A model generated the notes under the pieces. The model was not told where the DNA came from. It searched no databases and was given only the letters and a program-made list of their open reading frames with translations. Both the position numbers and the translations under genes were made by a program. This document shows positions 24,983-34,308 of a stretch of DNA of 64,000 bases, in pieces; the first letter of the stretch is position 1, and every line of letters starts with the position of its first letter. The DNA is from Devosia sp. Leaf420 (GTDB taxonomy: Bacteria > Pseudomonadota > Alphaproteobacteria > Rhizobiales > Devosiaceae): contig NZ_LMQU01000010.1 in assembly GCF_001425445.1 (NCBI RefSeq), positions 193,501-257,500 on the forward strand, read 5' to 3'.

Positions 24983-26740
24983 ATGAAGCCGCAAACCAGG
25001 CTCTGGCGCCGACCCGAGAACGGCGTGTTCTATTACCGCAAGGCAGTCCCAGATCGACTTCGCAATTTGTTCGGCAAGTCGATGATACAAATATCCCTTA
25101 GGACCAATGATGAGGCCCTAGCGGCCAAGCGACACAAGAAAGTTGCCGACGAAGTCGACAAGCAATGGCGAGACTTCGAATCCATCGCAAAGGTTTCGTC
25201 TCCGAATGCAAATCGGCCGGTCTTCTCTATCAGTCTCAGCGATGCCGTATCATTGAGTGGCGAGCTTTACCGCGCCATCCTGGCATTGCACGAACACGAC
25301 CCTGGCAAGGCTTCGGATTGGGAGAGAAAACTCGTTGGTATTCAATCCGCCTTGCCACGGCAGGACCGCCTCGATCCCAACAAACATATACCCTTCGGTA
25401 GCGTATTCGGCTGGCCCCAAATGGCAATCATCCAATTCGGCTCGATGGTAGAGGCACTACTGGTGACAAAGCAGATCAGCGTTTCTCTCGATGACCGTCG
25501 GCGGATTTGTTGCGAAGCGGCGAAAGCGATGGCACAGGCCTATAAGGTACTTGCTAGGCGGGCGTCCGGCGACTGGTCGCCAGATCCCATGGCTGATCGG
25601 TTCCCACGCCCCGTAGCGTTTGTCGGCTGGAAAAGCTGGTACCCAGACTACTGTGACAACAAGCTTCCAGAACCGTCTTCTCAAAAGCGGCAGCAGGGAG
25701 TGCTATCTGCATTCTTCAAATTCTTAGGTCATGACATACCGGGTCGTGTAACAGAAATGGATGCCATTGGCTGGATGGAGCACCGTCTGACCGAAGTCTC
25801 GCACGCGACCGTTCGAAAGGCAGACCTCGCCCACCCAAAAAGTTTCTTTGCTTGGGCAGTGGCCACGAAACGACTGAAAGAAAATCCTTTTGTTGGGCTG
25901 CATGTACCGAAGGTCCGCAAGCTGCGTGGTGAAGATGGTCGACCGATAGCCAAGCAGAAGATGCGAGAATACCATCTTCACGAAGCTCGGCAAATCCTGG
26001 CAGCCACCCTAGAGCCCGTAAGCGATCGGACCAGCGCTCAGTTCGCGGCAGCGAAACGTTGGGTCCCATGGCTATGTGCCTACACCGGTGCCCGTGTGGG
26101 CGAGATCACCCAACTTCGGCAAGCAGACATCTATGAGAGCTCCTCCAGAGACCAAACTCGCAAAATTTGGGTAATCCTCATCACGCCTGAAGCTGGCCGC
26201 GTCAAAGATCATGAGGAGCGCGAAGTCGCCATTCACCCTCATCTGATCGAGCAAGGCTTTCTTGACTTCGTAGAGGCCTCGCCAACCCAAACGCTCTTCT
26301 TCGATCCCAAGAATGCAAGAAATGGATCAAGCGCTAACCCACAGAGCGCCAAGGTGGGTGAACGCCTCGCCGCTTGGATCCGCCGCGATCTGAAGATTAC
26401 CGATCCGAGGATTTCACCAAACCACGCGTGGCGGCACCGTTTCCGCAGTGAATTGAAAATGAAAGTGCAGGCAGAAGTCTTGGATGGGATTGATGGTCAC
26501 GCCCAGGCAGCCGAAGGTCGTGAGTATGGAAGAGTCTGGCCGGATGTGAGCTTGGCTGCCGTATCCCTGATCCCTCCTTTCGGGTTTGACGGTCGCGAAC
26601 TGATGAATGCAAGTCGTCTGGCAACGCTTGCACTGACAAAACAGATCTATGAGGTCGAATGGGGTCGGCAGCCAATCGTTAGATCAGAGTTGTCTATTGA
26701 TCCTGAAACATCGAATTCCTTGAAATGGATTGATGCCTAA
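24983..26740 (+). CDS. Tyrosine-type site-specific integrase
   Basis: 585 residues. The N-terminus (L-W-R-R-P-E-N-G-V-F-Y-Y-R-K-A-V-P-D-R-L) is the DUF6538-type arm domain of phage/island integrases, followed by a SAM-like core-binding domain. The catalytic domain has Arg in T-G-A-R-V-G-E-I (about 371), H-x-x-R in H-A-W-R-H-R (about 481), a G-H box in D-G-H-A-Q-A and a Tyr in E-Y-G-R (about 515). It appears complete. It stands at the head of the accessory region and is the probable means by which the island was acquired. Confidence 0.88.
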   Translation: MKPQTRLWRRPENGVFYYRKAVPDRLRNLFGKSMIQISLRTNDEALAAKRHKKVADEVDKQWRDFESIAKVSSPNANRPVFSISLSDAVSLSGELYRAILALHEHDPGKASDWERKLVGIQSALPRQDRLDPNKHIPFGSVFGWPQMAIIQFGSMVEALLVTKQISVSLDDRRRICCEAAKAMAQAYKVLARRASGDWSPDPMADRFPRPVAFVGWKSWYPDYCDNKLPEPSSQKRQQGVLSAFFKFLGHDIPGRVTEMDAIGWMEHRLTEVSHATVRKADLAHPKSFFAWAVATKRLKENPFVGLHVPKVRKLRGEDGRPIAKQKMREYHLHEARQILAATLEPVSDRTSAQFAAAKRWVPWLCAYTGARVGEITQLRQADIYESSSRDQTRKIWVILITPEAGRVKDHEEREVAIHPHLIEQGFLDFVEASPTQTLFFDPKNARNGSSANPQSAKVGERLAAWIRRDLKITDPRISPNHAWRHRFRSELKMKVQAEVLDGIDGHAQAAEGREYGRVWPDVSLAAVSLIPPFGFDGRELMNASRLATLALTKQIYEVEWGRQPIVRSELSIDPETSNSLKWIDA

Positions 26741-27087
26741 CTGCACGCACCTAGCGCAATGGTGCGGAGAGCTGCGGCCGGACAGAAAACGGGATATGCG
26801 ATCTCGACCATCGGAGTTTGTTTCATCTCCTGCGGGGCGCGGTTGATCAATTTCCACTTGGGTGAGGTGCCGAACTTGAAGGACTGATCCAAGATCTCGA
26901 GTGCTTGCGATGCTCTAGATCCGCACCCACCACCCTGCATGTGAACAATTGGGTCAGGTAGCGGACAGTCGGCTTTCGCCGCCGCACGCAGGAAAGCAGC
27001 TATCAAGGGCATGATGGTGGCGACGACGCTTCTGGGGCCGGTAGCGGACCGGCGGCTATCGGTGACGGTGATTTTCGAAGCAGCCAT
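26737..27087 (-). CDS. Small hypothetical protein, doubtful
   Basis: 116 residues, co-directional with the GTPase/caspase operon and downstream of its last gene by about 215 bp, overlapping the integrase stop by 4 bp. It has several cysteines (C-P-L-P-D-P, G-G-G-C-G-S-R, F-C-P-A-A, G-A-C-S) and no recognised domain. The 215 bp between it and the MBL gene show nothing else. It may be a spurious frame. Confidence 0.3.
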   Translation of the reverse strand: MAASKITVTDSRRSATGPRSVVATIMPLIAAFLRAAAKADCPLPDPIVHMQGGGCGSRASQALEILDQSFKFGTSPKWKLINRAPQEMKQTPMVEIAYPVFCPAAALRTIALGACS

Positions 27088-27302
27088 TTGGCGTGCGCGC
27101 CGACGATTGGCTCCTTTAGGGTCGTTGGTGGCTAGGCCGCTTCCAGGATAAAGAGTCGAGAACCCGGGTCCACATCCGTCGGTCCGGACAGTGCGGAAGT
27201 CTCATGTGTGTTCCAACCCTTCCGCCCGAGCGATGCACTCGCGCGGCTGCCGGCACTAGCTCTACGTTGCGGGGTTGTATGGCTATGGCCAAGAGAAGGT
27301 CC

Positions 27303-28385
27303 TCAATCGAGCGGGATATTTATTCCACCGGAGTCTCCATCCGGGAAGACGCAGGAATAGTTGTAACGGTCCATGAGGTCCCGTCGGTCCCAGACCTCGG
27401 TGTTCGGCTGCCTGAAATTGAAGAATATTTTCTTGTGCCGCTTCGGATCGGCCACCAGTATACGGGCGACGAGTTCCGGGTCGGGGTGCCCGTGTCGGGT
27501 GCCGTCCGTCGAGATAGCGAATGTTGTGCAGTCGAGGAGACGCAGCATTTCCGGCGAGGTGTTGGCCCTACTGCCATGGTGCGATACCTTGTAGCAGTCG
27601 AGCTTGCACCGGTTTCCCTCGTTGTACCCCATGGCGCGGAGCGACGCGCACACGATCCTGGGGTGGGCGTCGGCCGCGAGCAGCACGCGCTTCCCGTCGT
27701 ACTCGGCGAGAAACGCTATGCTGCTGCCGTTCGGGGTGGCCTTGTCTTCCCTGTATGGACGTGCCGCCAGTGCCTCGACGTTCAGCGTGGAGAGGATCTC
27801 CCGGTCGCTTCCCGGCTCTGCGGCGCCCTCGTCAGGATCCAAGGGGCGCAAGCCCGCCCTTGCCAGTTCCGCTTCCCAGCGCGGGATCAATGCGGCCAAC
27901 GCAGAGTCGTCGGGCGAAAGAAGCTTGATGACGAGGCCTCCGGCAAGCCCTACCCCGGAAGCCTCCTTGCTTCCGGTAGAAGCTATCCGGCTGCGGAATG
28001 CCGTGTTCCATGGCCATCCGAAGCGCCCGATCGCGAACGACAACTTCTCGCCCTGGAGGGCGCCGAGCGTTTCACGCCCGGTCCGGTCGACCATCCGCTC
28101 GCTGGCCCCGACGAGATGGTGATGGCCGTTGTACCAAACATCACCAGGTTCGAAAGGCGGCGCGGGCTGTTTGCATAGGGGGATCGCGCCTTCTATGTGA
28201 TCGGCATCGACATGGCTCACCACTAGGAGTTCCACGTTCCCCAATGCCTCGTATTTCGCTCTGCCGCCCTGGTAGTCCTTCTTGCGACCGAGGTCGACGA
28301 CTGCGTTGTGCAGGTCTGCGCCCGTGCCCCAGGTCAGCACCAGCGCATCACCCTCCGAGGCAGCATTCATCCTCAGCTTGAACAT
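27303..28385 (-). CDS. ComEC-like metallo-beta-lactamase-fold hydrolase, last gene of the conflict operon
   Basis: 360 residues. The metal-binding loop is V-S-H-V-D-A-D-H-I-E-G (His58, Asp60, Asp62, His63), an H-x-D-x-D-H variant of the MBL signature. L-L-A-A-D-A-H supplies a later ligand and V-S-H-H-G-S is the motif shared with the soluble MBL domain of ComEC. There is no signal peptide or membrane helix, so it acts in the cytoplasm. It starts 3 bp after the second caspase gene. MBL hydrolases of this type are recurrent partners in predicted NTP-dependent conflict systems, where a nuclease or phosphoesterase effector role is proposed; the substrate is unknown. Confidence 0.8.
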   Translation of the reverse strand: MFKLRMNAASEGDALVLTWGTGADLHNAVVDLGRKKDYQGGRAKYEALGNVELLVVSHVDADHIEGAIPLCKQPAPPFEPGDVWYNGHHHLVGASERMVDRTGRETLGALQGEKLSFAIGRFGWPWNTAFRSRIASTGSKEASGVGLAGGLVIKLLSPDDSALAALIPRWEAELARAGLRPLDPDEGAAEPGSDREILSTLNVEALAARPYREDKATPNGSSIAFLAEYDGKRVLLAADAHPRIVCASLRAMGYNEGNRCKLDCYKVSHHGSRANTSPEMLRLLDCTTFAISTDGTRHGHPDPELVARILVADPKRHKKIFFNFRQPNTEVWDRRDLMDRYNYSCVFPDGDSGGINIPLD

Positions 28386-28388
28386 GCG

Positions 28389-30794
28389 TCACCTGTCACG
28401 CCTGGGGCGCCTAGGGCGCACGACGGTGAAAACCTGCCGAGCATCGATGCTTCCGACCAGCAGGCGTGCCGCTGTCGAAATCTCGGTCTCATCGGCTGCT
28501 CCGACCGCTTGTAGCCCCCTGGCCAGCCAATCGCAGGATAGGGAGAACATCGGTACACCCCTCTGGTACCCTTCCTCCAGCAGCTCGCGCACCCTTCCGA
28601 GGTCGGGAGACTTTTGCATGAGCAGGCGGCGCGCCAGTATGACGGGACCGTCCGGCAGCTCCGGAAACCAGTTCGTCAGGTTTTCCAACCAAAGCGTGGG
28701 GAATTCGTCGGCACGCCCCACCCCCACCGCGACGAGTGCGCCGGCGATCGCCGCCAGCGGGTTGCTGCGCTTGCCTTGTATGGCTTCGATGACGTTCCCG
28801 TGCCGCATCATCGCGTTCAGAACCTCGTCCGCCCGTTCGAAGTCCCTGGAGGCGAGGAAACCTAGGAGACCCGCCCATTGCCTGGAGGACACAACGGGCC
28901 GCGACGAGAACTGTCCGGGCGCTGCCGAAGGCGCGACGACAAGCTCGGTAGACCAATCCGACAGTTCGCCCGGACTCTCGAAGCCGAGCATTGGGAACGC
29001 GGCGATCTCGGTATGGTCTGCAAGTCCCACGAGCGCCCAAGTAGGGCGCGAGCCGTGGCCCGATGTGGGCTGTAACGCCGGAGGAGGGTTTAGGTGGAAG
29101 TAGCGCGAGGCTCCCGGCCACCCGAAACCGCCCGGTGCAGGACTCAAGTTTTGGTCGCCGAAGCTGCCATCAGGATCCATCGCCTCGGCGAACGAGAGGG
29201 TTCCGTACCGCACCCGTACCTCTGCCGGGCCTTCGACATCCGTCTCCGGCGCCATGCTCTTGGTTTCAGCATAGTACTGTTCTGCGCGCCCGCGCGTGAG
29301 GTACGCTCCCTGAGAAGTCGAGCCGATGGACAAATTGGTGAGAGGGGATGCGGTTAACGTAGTCACGTTCCGGGTGGATGCCATGACGTCGCCGGACACG
29401 ACGGATCCGTCGGGGAAGGCGAACTCTACCGCATATGCGCCGGGCTCCACACTGACGGACTCCGGCCGGTCGGTACCCAGCACAATCTTCCTCAGGCTGT
29501 CGGCACCTTGTGCGCTGAGCTTGGTGATCGAGAGTACTATGCTGTCGTCCTGGGGTGAGCCGCCCCGGACAGCGACCTCGATCTCCGCGGCACCGTGGGT
29601 GGCGGTCACTCCCGCGGAGATAGTTTCGGGGGGAAGCTGTTGCACCGTCAGCGGAGGAGCGGGTGCACCCAGTATCACGAAGGCTACGGGAGCACGGGGC
29701 ATCAGTGCCTTGCTTCCCAACGGCCTGCCGAACCTTTCGGCGGATACCGTGACGGGGTGCATTTCCTCGAGGTCGACCACCGTGAAAGCCGGCTCGCCCT
29801 GTGCGCCTCGCCAACTCGCTATGGTGGCGTTCCCGTCGCGTACGGAAATCACCGTCTCCGGCCACGTTTCCCTGTCATACAGAGAGATGTACGCCTTGGC
29901 CGGCTGGTCGCCGGGATAGGTGATGTCGAAGGTCCCGGCCGCGCGGCCCGCGGGTGACTGGAAGGTCTCTTCGGGACGGGCATGCAGGCGCAACAATTGG
30001 GCCACCCTGTCGAGCAGCGCCCCGGGCTTCACCGGCCAATCGCTGCTGGCCGGATCGCCGGCAACGCCCTTCATGGCCGCGAGGAGGCATTCCGTGAAGA
30101 GGGTTGTCTTGCCTTTGCGCCCGACGGCTTCCTCGCCGAGGGCGGTGGAACACAATGCCCACTGCAGCCTGACCTCTCCATGGTCGTCCCCCTTGCGTGC
30201 AAGCGACAGCAGCTGCGTACCGAACGGCCCGTCCCACGGGAGGTTCACCTGCGTGGGGCCCCGGCAGCAGTCGAACAGTAGCAACTGGGACGTCGGAATC
30301 GCGTTCTCGAGAGCACCGATGAGCTGTTCTATCTCGGTCATGCCTGCAGTTGCATCCATGTCGTTCAAGCCGAAGTCCTCCAGGAGGATCGCGGTTCGCC
30401 GGCCGTGGCTCTCGCCGTGTGCCGCGACGAACAACACCATCATGTTGTCCTTGTTGGAGTTGCACCGGCGGACCCAGGCTTGCAGGGCGGATTTCACGTT
30501 CTCGAAAGTGGCCCTTGGTACCGTCGTTCCGGCGAAAGTCGACGGTCCGTTGCCCGCTTCGGAGAGCGCCATGGCCACGCTGCCCAAGGGTTTCGCCGGA
30601 TTGCAGAAGCCGTTCTCGTCTTGAAGAAACCAGTCGGCGAACGCCCGGGCAGAGACCGGTGGGGACGTGACGTCTGCGACGACTTCGCTCAGGTAGGAAC
30701 CGACACCTACGATCATGACGTGCGTAGCGGGGGCACAGGCGAGTACGGGGTCGAGGAAGACGAGTCCCTCGTTGTTTCCGAATCCCGGCATCAT
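28389..30794 (-). CDS. Large caspase-like (C14) protein without EAD, second protease of the operon
   Basis: 801 residues. The caspase-like fold is at the N-terminus: M-I-V-G-V-G-S-Y near 27-34, a histidine in V-A-A-H-G-E-S-H-G (His126) and a cysteine in L-L-F-D-C-C-R-G-P (Cys177 aligns with the catalytic position, preceded by Cys176). After about residue 270 come beta-rich segments (about 290-480, repeated V-x-V-x patterns), a region with Y-F-H-L-N-P-P-P, and from about 640 a helical end. The H-G dyad context differs from the usual S-G-H-G-x, so activity is likely but not certain. ATGA overlap with the first caspase gene. The middle domains are unrecognised and may hold substrate or membrane-target binding. 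Confidence 0.75.
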   Translation of the reverse strand: MMPGFGNNEGLVFLDPVLACAPATHVMIVGVGSYLSEVVADVTSPPVSARAFADWFLQDENGFCNPAKPLGSVAMALSEAGNGPSTFAGTTVPRATFENVKSALQAWVRRCNSNKDNMMVLFVAAHGESHGRRTAILLEDFGLNDMDATAGMTEIEQLIGALENAIPTSQLLLFDCCRGPTQVNLPWDGPFGTQLLSLARKGDDHGEVRLQWALCSTALGEEAVGRKGKTTLFTECLLAAMKGVAGDPASSDWPVKPGALLDRVAQLLRLHARPEETFQSPAGRAAGTFDITYPGDQPAKAYISLYDRETWPETVISVRDGNATIASWRGAQGEPAFTVVDLEEMHPVTVSAERFGRPLGSKALMPRAPVAFVILGAPAPPLTVQQLPPETISAGVTATHGAAEIEVAVRGGSPQDDSIVLSITKLSAQGADSLRKIVLGTDRPESVSVEPGAYAVEFAFPDGSVVSGDVMASTRNVTTLTASPLTNLSIGSTSQGAYLTRGRAEQYYAETKSMAPETDVEGPAEVRVRYGTLSFAEAMDPDGSFGDQNLSPAPGGFGWPGASRYFHLNPPPALQPTSGHGSRPTWALVGLADHTEIAAFPMLGFESPGELSDWSTELVVAPSAAPGQFSSRPVVSSRQWAGLLGFLASRDFERADEVLNAMMRHGNVIEAIQGKRSNPLAAIAGALVAVGVGRADEFPTLWLENLTNWFPELPDGPVILARRLLMQKSPDLGRVRELLEEGYQRGVPMFSLSCDWLARGLQAVGAADETEISTAARLLVGSIDARQVFTVVRPRRPRRDR

Positions 30795-31867
30795 CGTCCC
30801 TGATTACGCCCCAACGCCACCAGTATCGCCGCCACGTCCGGGTTCAGCGGGAATTCTCGCGAGACCTCGTCGAAGAGCTGTCGCAAGGTGATGTTGCCTC
30901 CTCCCCGTTCCAGCAGCGAGACGGCGGCATACCACTGCGCGGCGCCATGCCCGCTCAGGTCCAGTCTGGAGACGTCGCCTCCGGCCCGTGACCACACATG
31001 CGAGTGCAGGGGCCCTTGCGGGTACAGTCCCGCCAATACGACGGCGTGCTGCGCTCTGCCTGCCTTCGGTGCAGGTGCGGCTTGCGTCTCCCGGCTTCGG
31101 CGCATGGCGATGGGGAAGTTGCCTTCCAAGCCGTCGGTCTTGAGCACGGGATGCTGCTCGGCACAGTGTCGGGGCACGTCTTCGGCGACAAACTGGAATA
31201 CCTCGAATACGCCCATCGTGCCGTCCCCGCGATCCTTGGCTTCGCCTCTAAGTGCCCTGAGCAGGCTATCGGTGAAGAGCGAGTTCCGCCAGCCTTGCGG
31301 TATGATGGAAAGCTCGTTCGCCCGCGATGACGTGAGCAATACCGTTCCCCGACCTGAGCCGAGTCTGCCGATGGTGGAGTCGCTGATGCCAAGCGGCTCC
31401 GACGAACTGCCCGACTTGAACGTGCCGACTGCGCCGGCGTGGCAGGCGTCGAGGAAGACCACCTTACGGAGCGAAGGCAGGCTCTGGAGGTGCGAGACCA
31501 GTTCCCCGTCCTCCATCGCGGTGGTCTCCGGGTGCTCCGTGCGCGAGTCCTGCAGCACCAAGAAACCTTTCTCGGCGTCGCCCTCCGCAGGCGCGCGATG
31601 TCCATGCCCCGAGAAGTACAATATGAAGGACTCGTCGGGCTCCATGGTGTCGCGGAGCTCCGTGAAGACGGCGCGCAGGCGGGTCAAGGTTGCGTCCTCG
31701 TCCAACAGGAGCGTAACGCTCCCGCTCCGGTAGGCGCACCCGTCCGGGTCGAGCAGGGTGGCGGCGACGTCGAGGGCGTCGTGTCGAACGGCGGCGGGCA
31801 GAGGGCGCACGTAAGCGTAGGATGAAATGCCGATAATCAGGGCCCGGCCCCTTACCGTGCTACTCAT
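30791..31867 (-). CDS. Caspase-like protease with C-terminal effector-associated domain
   Basis: 358 residues. The peptidase C14 domain covers about 1-255, with catalytic His88 in Y-F-S-G-H-G-H and Cys142 in F-L-D-A-C-H-A-G; both residues are in their usual contexts, so it should be an active cysteine protease. A Pro/Ala-rich linker (about 258-272) leads to a small helical domain (274-350) with L-Y-P-x-G-P ... V-W-S-R-A-G-G ... Q-W ... L-N-P. This is read as effector-associated domain 1 and closely matches the end of the GAP1 protein encoded just upstream. The gene is joined to both neighbours by ATGA overlaps. Confidence 0.85.
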   Translation of the reverse strand: MSSTVRGRALIIGISSYAYVRPLPAAVRHDALDVAATLLDPDGCAYRSGSVTLLLDEDATLTRLRAVFTELRDTMEPDESFILYFSGHGHRAPAEGDAEKGFLVLQDSRTEHPETTAMEDGELVSHLQSLPSLRKVVFLDACHAGAVGTFKSGSSSEPLGISDSTIGRLGSGRGTVLLTSSRANELSIIPQGWRNSLFTDSLLRALRGEAKDRGDGTMGVFEVFQFVAEDVPRHCAEQHPVLKTDGLEGNFPIAMRRSRETQAAPAPKAGRAQHAVVLAGLYPQGPLHSHVWSRAGGDVSRLDLSGHGAAQWYAAVSLLERGGGNITLRQLFDEVSREFPLNPDVAAILVALGRNQGR

Positions 31868-34308
31868 CGGAAAAACCGATCGTCGCGCATCTTGGCTAGG
31901 GCAGGGTTCAAACGATGGTCCTCGGCCATTTCACGCACCAGTGCCTGGAGGGAAACCCCGCCGCGCCCGTTCGCCAGGTCGATCACCACCTTGTGCCAAG
32001 CCTCCCTGCCGGTAGAGGTCTTGGGAATGTCCGCCTCCTTGCCGCCGGCGCGCTCCCACAGGTAGTCCTGTCCGGGTCCGTAGGGATATAGGTCAAGGCC
32101 GAGTTCCTCGAAGATCTGCCACTTGGCTGCCGGCGCTACCGGTCCCCCGAGACGGTACCGCATCAGCCAGGGCACCAGGTCGACGCAGAAATCCATCGCC
32201 GGCTCCAGGTCCCGCCGTCCGTCCAGTACCCTGTCCCCCAGGGTCTTGGCGGTATCCTTCCAGGAACGGACCGCAGCCAGGCGGCCGATCGCGGCGGCGG
32301 CCGAAGGAGACTGGCTCGAGTTCAGTACCCGATCGAGCCAGCGCAGGAAGCGCGGTTCGGTCAGCTCGGCGAAGATATGAAACGCCTGGCATCCCAGCGC
32401 GGGATCGAGTTCGAGCTCCCGCAACAGGGTTTCCACCCGGGCTGGTTCCAGCACCGCGGCGGCTAGTTCGGGTTCCGGACGGGCCTGCTCCAATCCGGCC
32501 TTAAAATTCGTCACCCAGGTGTCGGCCGCCCGGGCCAGGATCCTGGGCGATGCCTGCGCGGGTAATACGATCCATAGCTCGGGCCGACGCGGATGGGCCA
32601 GGACGTCGGCGAGCGGCGAGGTAGAGAGAAGCAGGAGCAGCGGCTCGTCGACGAAGGCCTTCTCCACCAAGGCGGTCAGCAACGCGTCCATCGCGGATCG
32701 GGGGTCGCGCGGCCCCTGCCAGCAAGCCGGATTTATGGCCAATGCCTCCCTCCAGATCCTTCGCCAACCCGGATGCGTTATTTCCAATGGACCGAGTAGA
32801 CCCGGGGAGGTCGCCGAAGCTTCGGCAGCCATTGAGAACAGCCGGTCGGAAGCGTTTGCCAGGGCTGCCGCGACGATGTCCTCGTCGTTGCCGCGGGCCA
32901 TCGCTGTACCGACCTCCGCGTCGTCCGGCGCCCGGAGGAGGTGCTCGGATGCCGCCCGGACCGGCTTGAAGGCGGCCGAGCAGACCGCCGCGTGCAGCCT
33001 CATGGACCCGACGGCGGCGACCGCATCCAGCAACGGCCCGGCGGCTGTGGACGTGATCTTGCGGGGGAGCGCCTCGAGCAGGCGCTTCTCCAGGCCGCCC
33101 CGGTTGGGAGCACGGGCGAGTATCGGCTCCGTTAATTCGGGCGCATGGGTCAGGAGATCCCAGATCACACCGCCGTTCCCGTCCGACGAGCTCAGGAAGT
33201 CGGCTGTGCCTGCCAGGACCGCCTCGCGCCACTCCCGTACCGGTCCCTCCGCATCCAGCGCGTCCGCGATCACGCGTTCCACGGATTTGGCGCTCGACTT
33301 CCAGAGACCCTTGCCTGCCCACTGGCGTATCGCGCTCCAGAAAGGAGCCGGGTCCGCGATCGCCGAGAGGTCGAGGTTCCTTGCCATGCGCACGTCGGTC
33401 TCGCCGGCCCCCGGAATGGCAGCCGCGCAACGCGCCACCAGCGTTTCCTTCTGTTCGGCACCCGCGCCCGGGTCCGGGGAAAGATGGCACACCAACCTGA
33501 GGGCGCCGACCAGTTCGCCCGGTCCGGCCGATCCGGCTATGGCGTCATGCAACGCGACTATCTTAGAAAGTCCCGCGACGTCCGGGAGCCCTGCATCGAA
33601 CCCCGACATCGTCTCGCGCAGCGGCACGCTGCTCGGCTCTCCCAGGAGCAGGGCCGTGGCTGCGTCGATCGGTCCGTCGGATGCTTCCCTTACGACGTTG
33701 GAACCTGCCCAACGGGGAACGAGAGAGGGCAGCGTCGTCACGATGGTCGGTGTCCGGTCCGTCACGTCCTGGGGAGAGAAGGCCAAGCGAAAGGACAGCG
33801 CCCGGCGGGCCTCCGGCCACAGGTTGGACCACAACCCGTCGAGAGCATCCTCGAACCCTTGCGGGAACGCCCACACTGTGACCCCGTCTCCGGCCGCGAG
33901 CAGCGCCTCCGCCAGGCCGCGGTGCGGCTTGCCGCCCCGGTCCTCGACCGCGAGTGCCACGTCCTCGTAAGGCCCTTGCTCCGCGAAGCTGTTGACCAGG
34001 AAGCGCATCGCGGCGCCGAGGCTACCCATTTGCCCGACATCGGACAAGGCAAAGAAGAGGGCACGTGTCCTGACCATCCCGGATCGTACCGCATCGGGAT
34101 CAAGCGCCGTCCTGGCCAGGATATAGGTGTCCTCCAGCGGCAGCCCGCTCCAATAGGCCGGCCAATTCACCCCGGGGGGGGGCGAGGCCTGGATATCCAT
34201 CTGGTTGACGACCTCGGAAGCGATGGCCGCGCCGGGGCTCGAGCCCAGCAGGGCATGACCGCGTCCCTTCTCGCCATAAGCGGCCTGGCCGGCGGAGACG
34301 TGCCTCAT
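31864..34308 (-). CDS. GAP1 (GTPase-associated protein 1) with C-terminal effector-associated domain
   Basis: 814 residues from the ATG at 34308, which overlaps the upstream GTPase stop (ATGA); about 115 codons of open frame before it belong to the GTPase region. The N-terminus (G-Q-A-A-Y-G-E-K-G-R-G-H-A-L-L-G-S-S) is the GAP1-N1 signature, followed by a P-L-E-D-T-Y-I-L-A-R-T block and a long mixed M/C region. The last 87 residues (728-814) form an EAD1-like domain: L-Y-P-Y-G-P ... L-W-E-R-A-G-G ... A-W-H-K-V-V ... L-N-P-A-L. It has no enzyme motif. In the predicted systems it is the large scaffold between the two GTPases and the EAD-bearing effector. Confidence 0.78.
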   Translation of the reverse strand: MRHVSAGQAAYGEKGRGHALLGSSPGAAIASEVVNQMDIQASPPPGVNWPAYWSGLPLEDTYILARTALDPDAVRSGMVRTRALFFALSDVGQMGSLGAAMRFLVNSFAEQGPYEDVALAVEDRGGKPHRGLAEALLAAGDGVTVWAFPQGFEDALDGLWSNLWPEARRALSFRLAFSPQDVTDRTPTIVTTLPSLVPRWAGSNVVREASDGPIDAATALLLGEPSSVPLRETMSGFDAGLPDVAGLSKIVALHDAIAGSAGPGELVGALRLVCHLSPDPGAGAEQKETLVARCAAAIPGAGETDVRMARNLDLSAIADPAPFWSAIRQWAGKGLWKSSAKSVERVIADALDAEGPVREWREAVLAGTADFLSSSDGNGGVIWDLLTHAPELTEPILARAPNRGGLEKRLLEALPRKITSTAAGPLLDAVAAVGSMRLHAAVCSAAFKPVRAASEHLLRAPDDAEVGTAMARGNDEDIVAAALANASDRLFSMAAEASATSPGLLGPLEITHPGWRRIWREALAINPACWQGPRDPRSAMDALLTALVEKAFVDEPLLLLLSTSPLADVLAHPRRPELWIVLPAQASPRILARAADTWVTNFKAGLEQARPEPELAAAVLEPARVETLLRELELDPALGCQAFHIFAELTEPRFLRWLDRVLNSSQSPSAAAAIGRLAAVRSWKDTAKTLGDRVLDGRRDLEPAMDFCVDLVPWLMRYRLGGPVAPAAKWQIFEELGLDLYPYGPGQDYLWERAGGKEADIPKTSTGREAWHKVVIDLANGRGGVSLQALVREMAEDHRLNPALAKMRDDRFFR

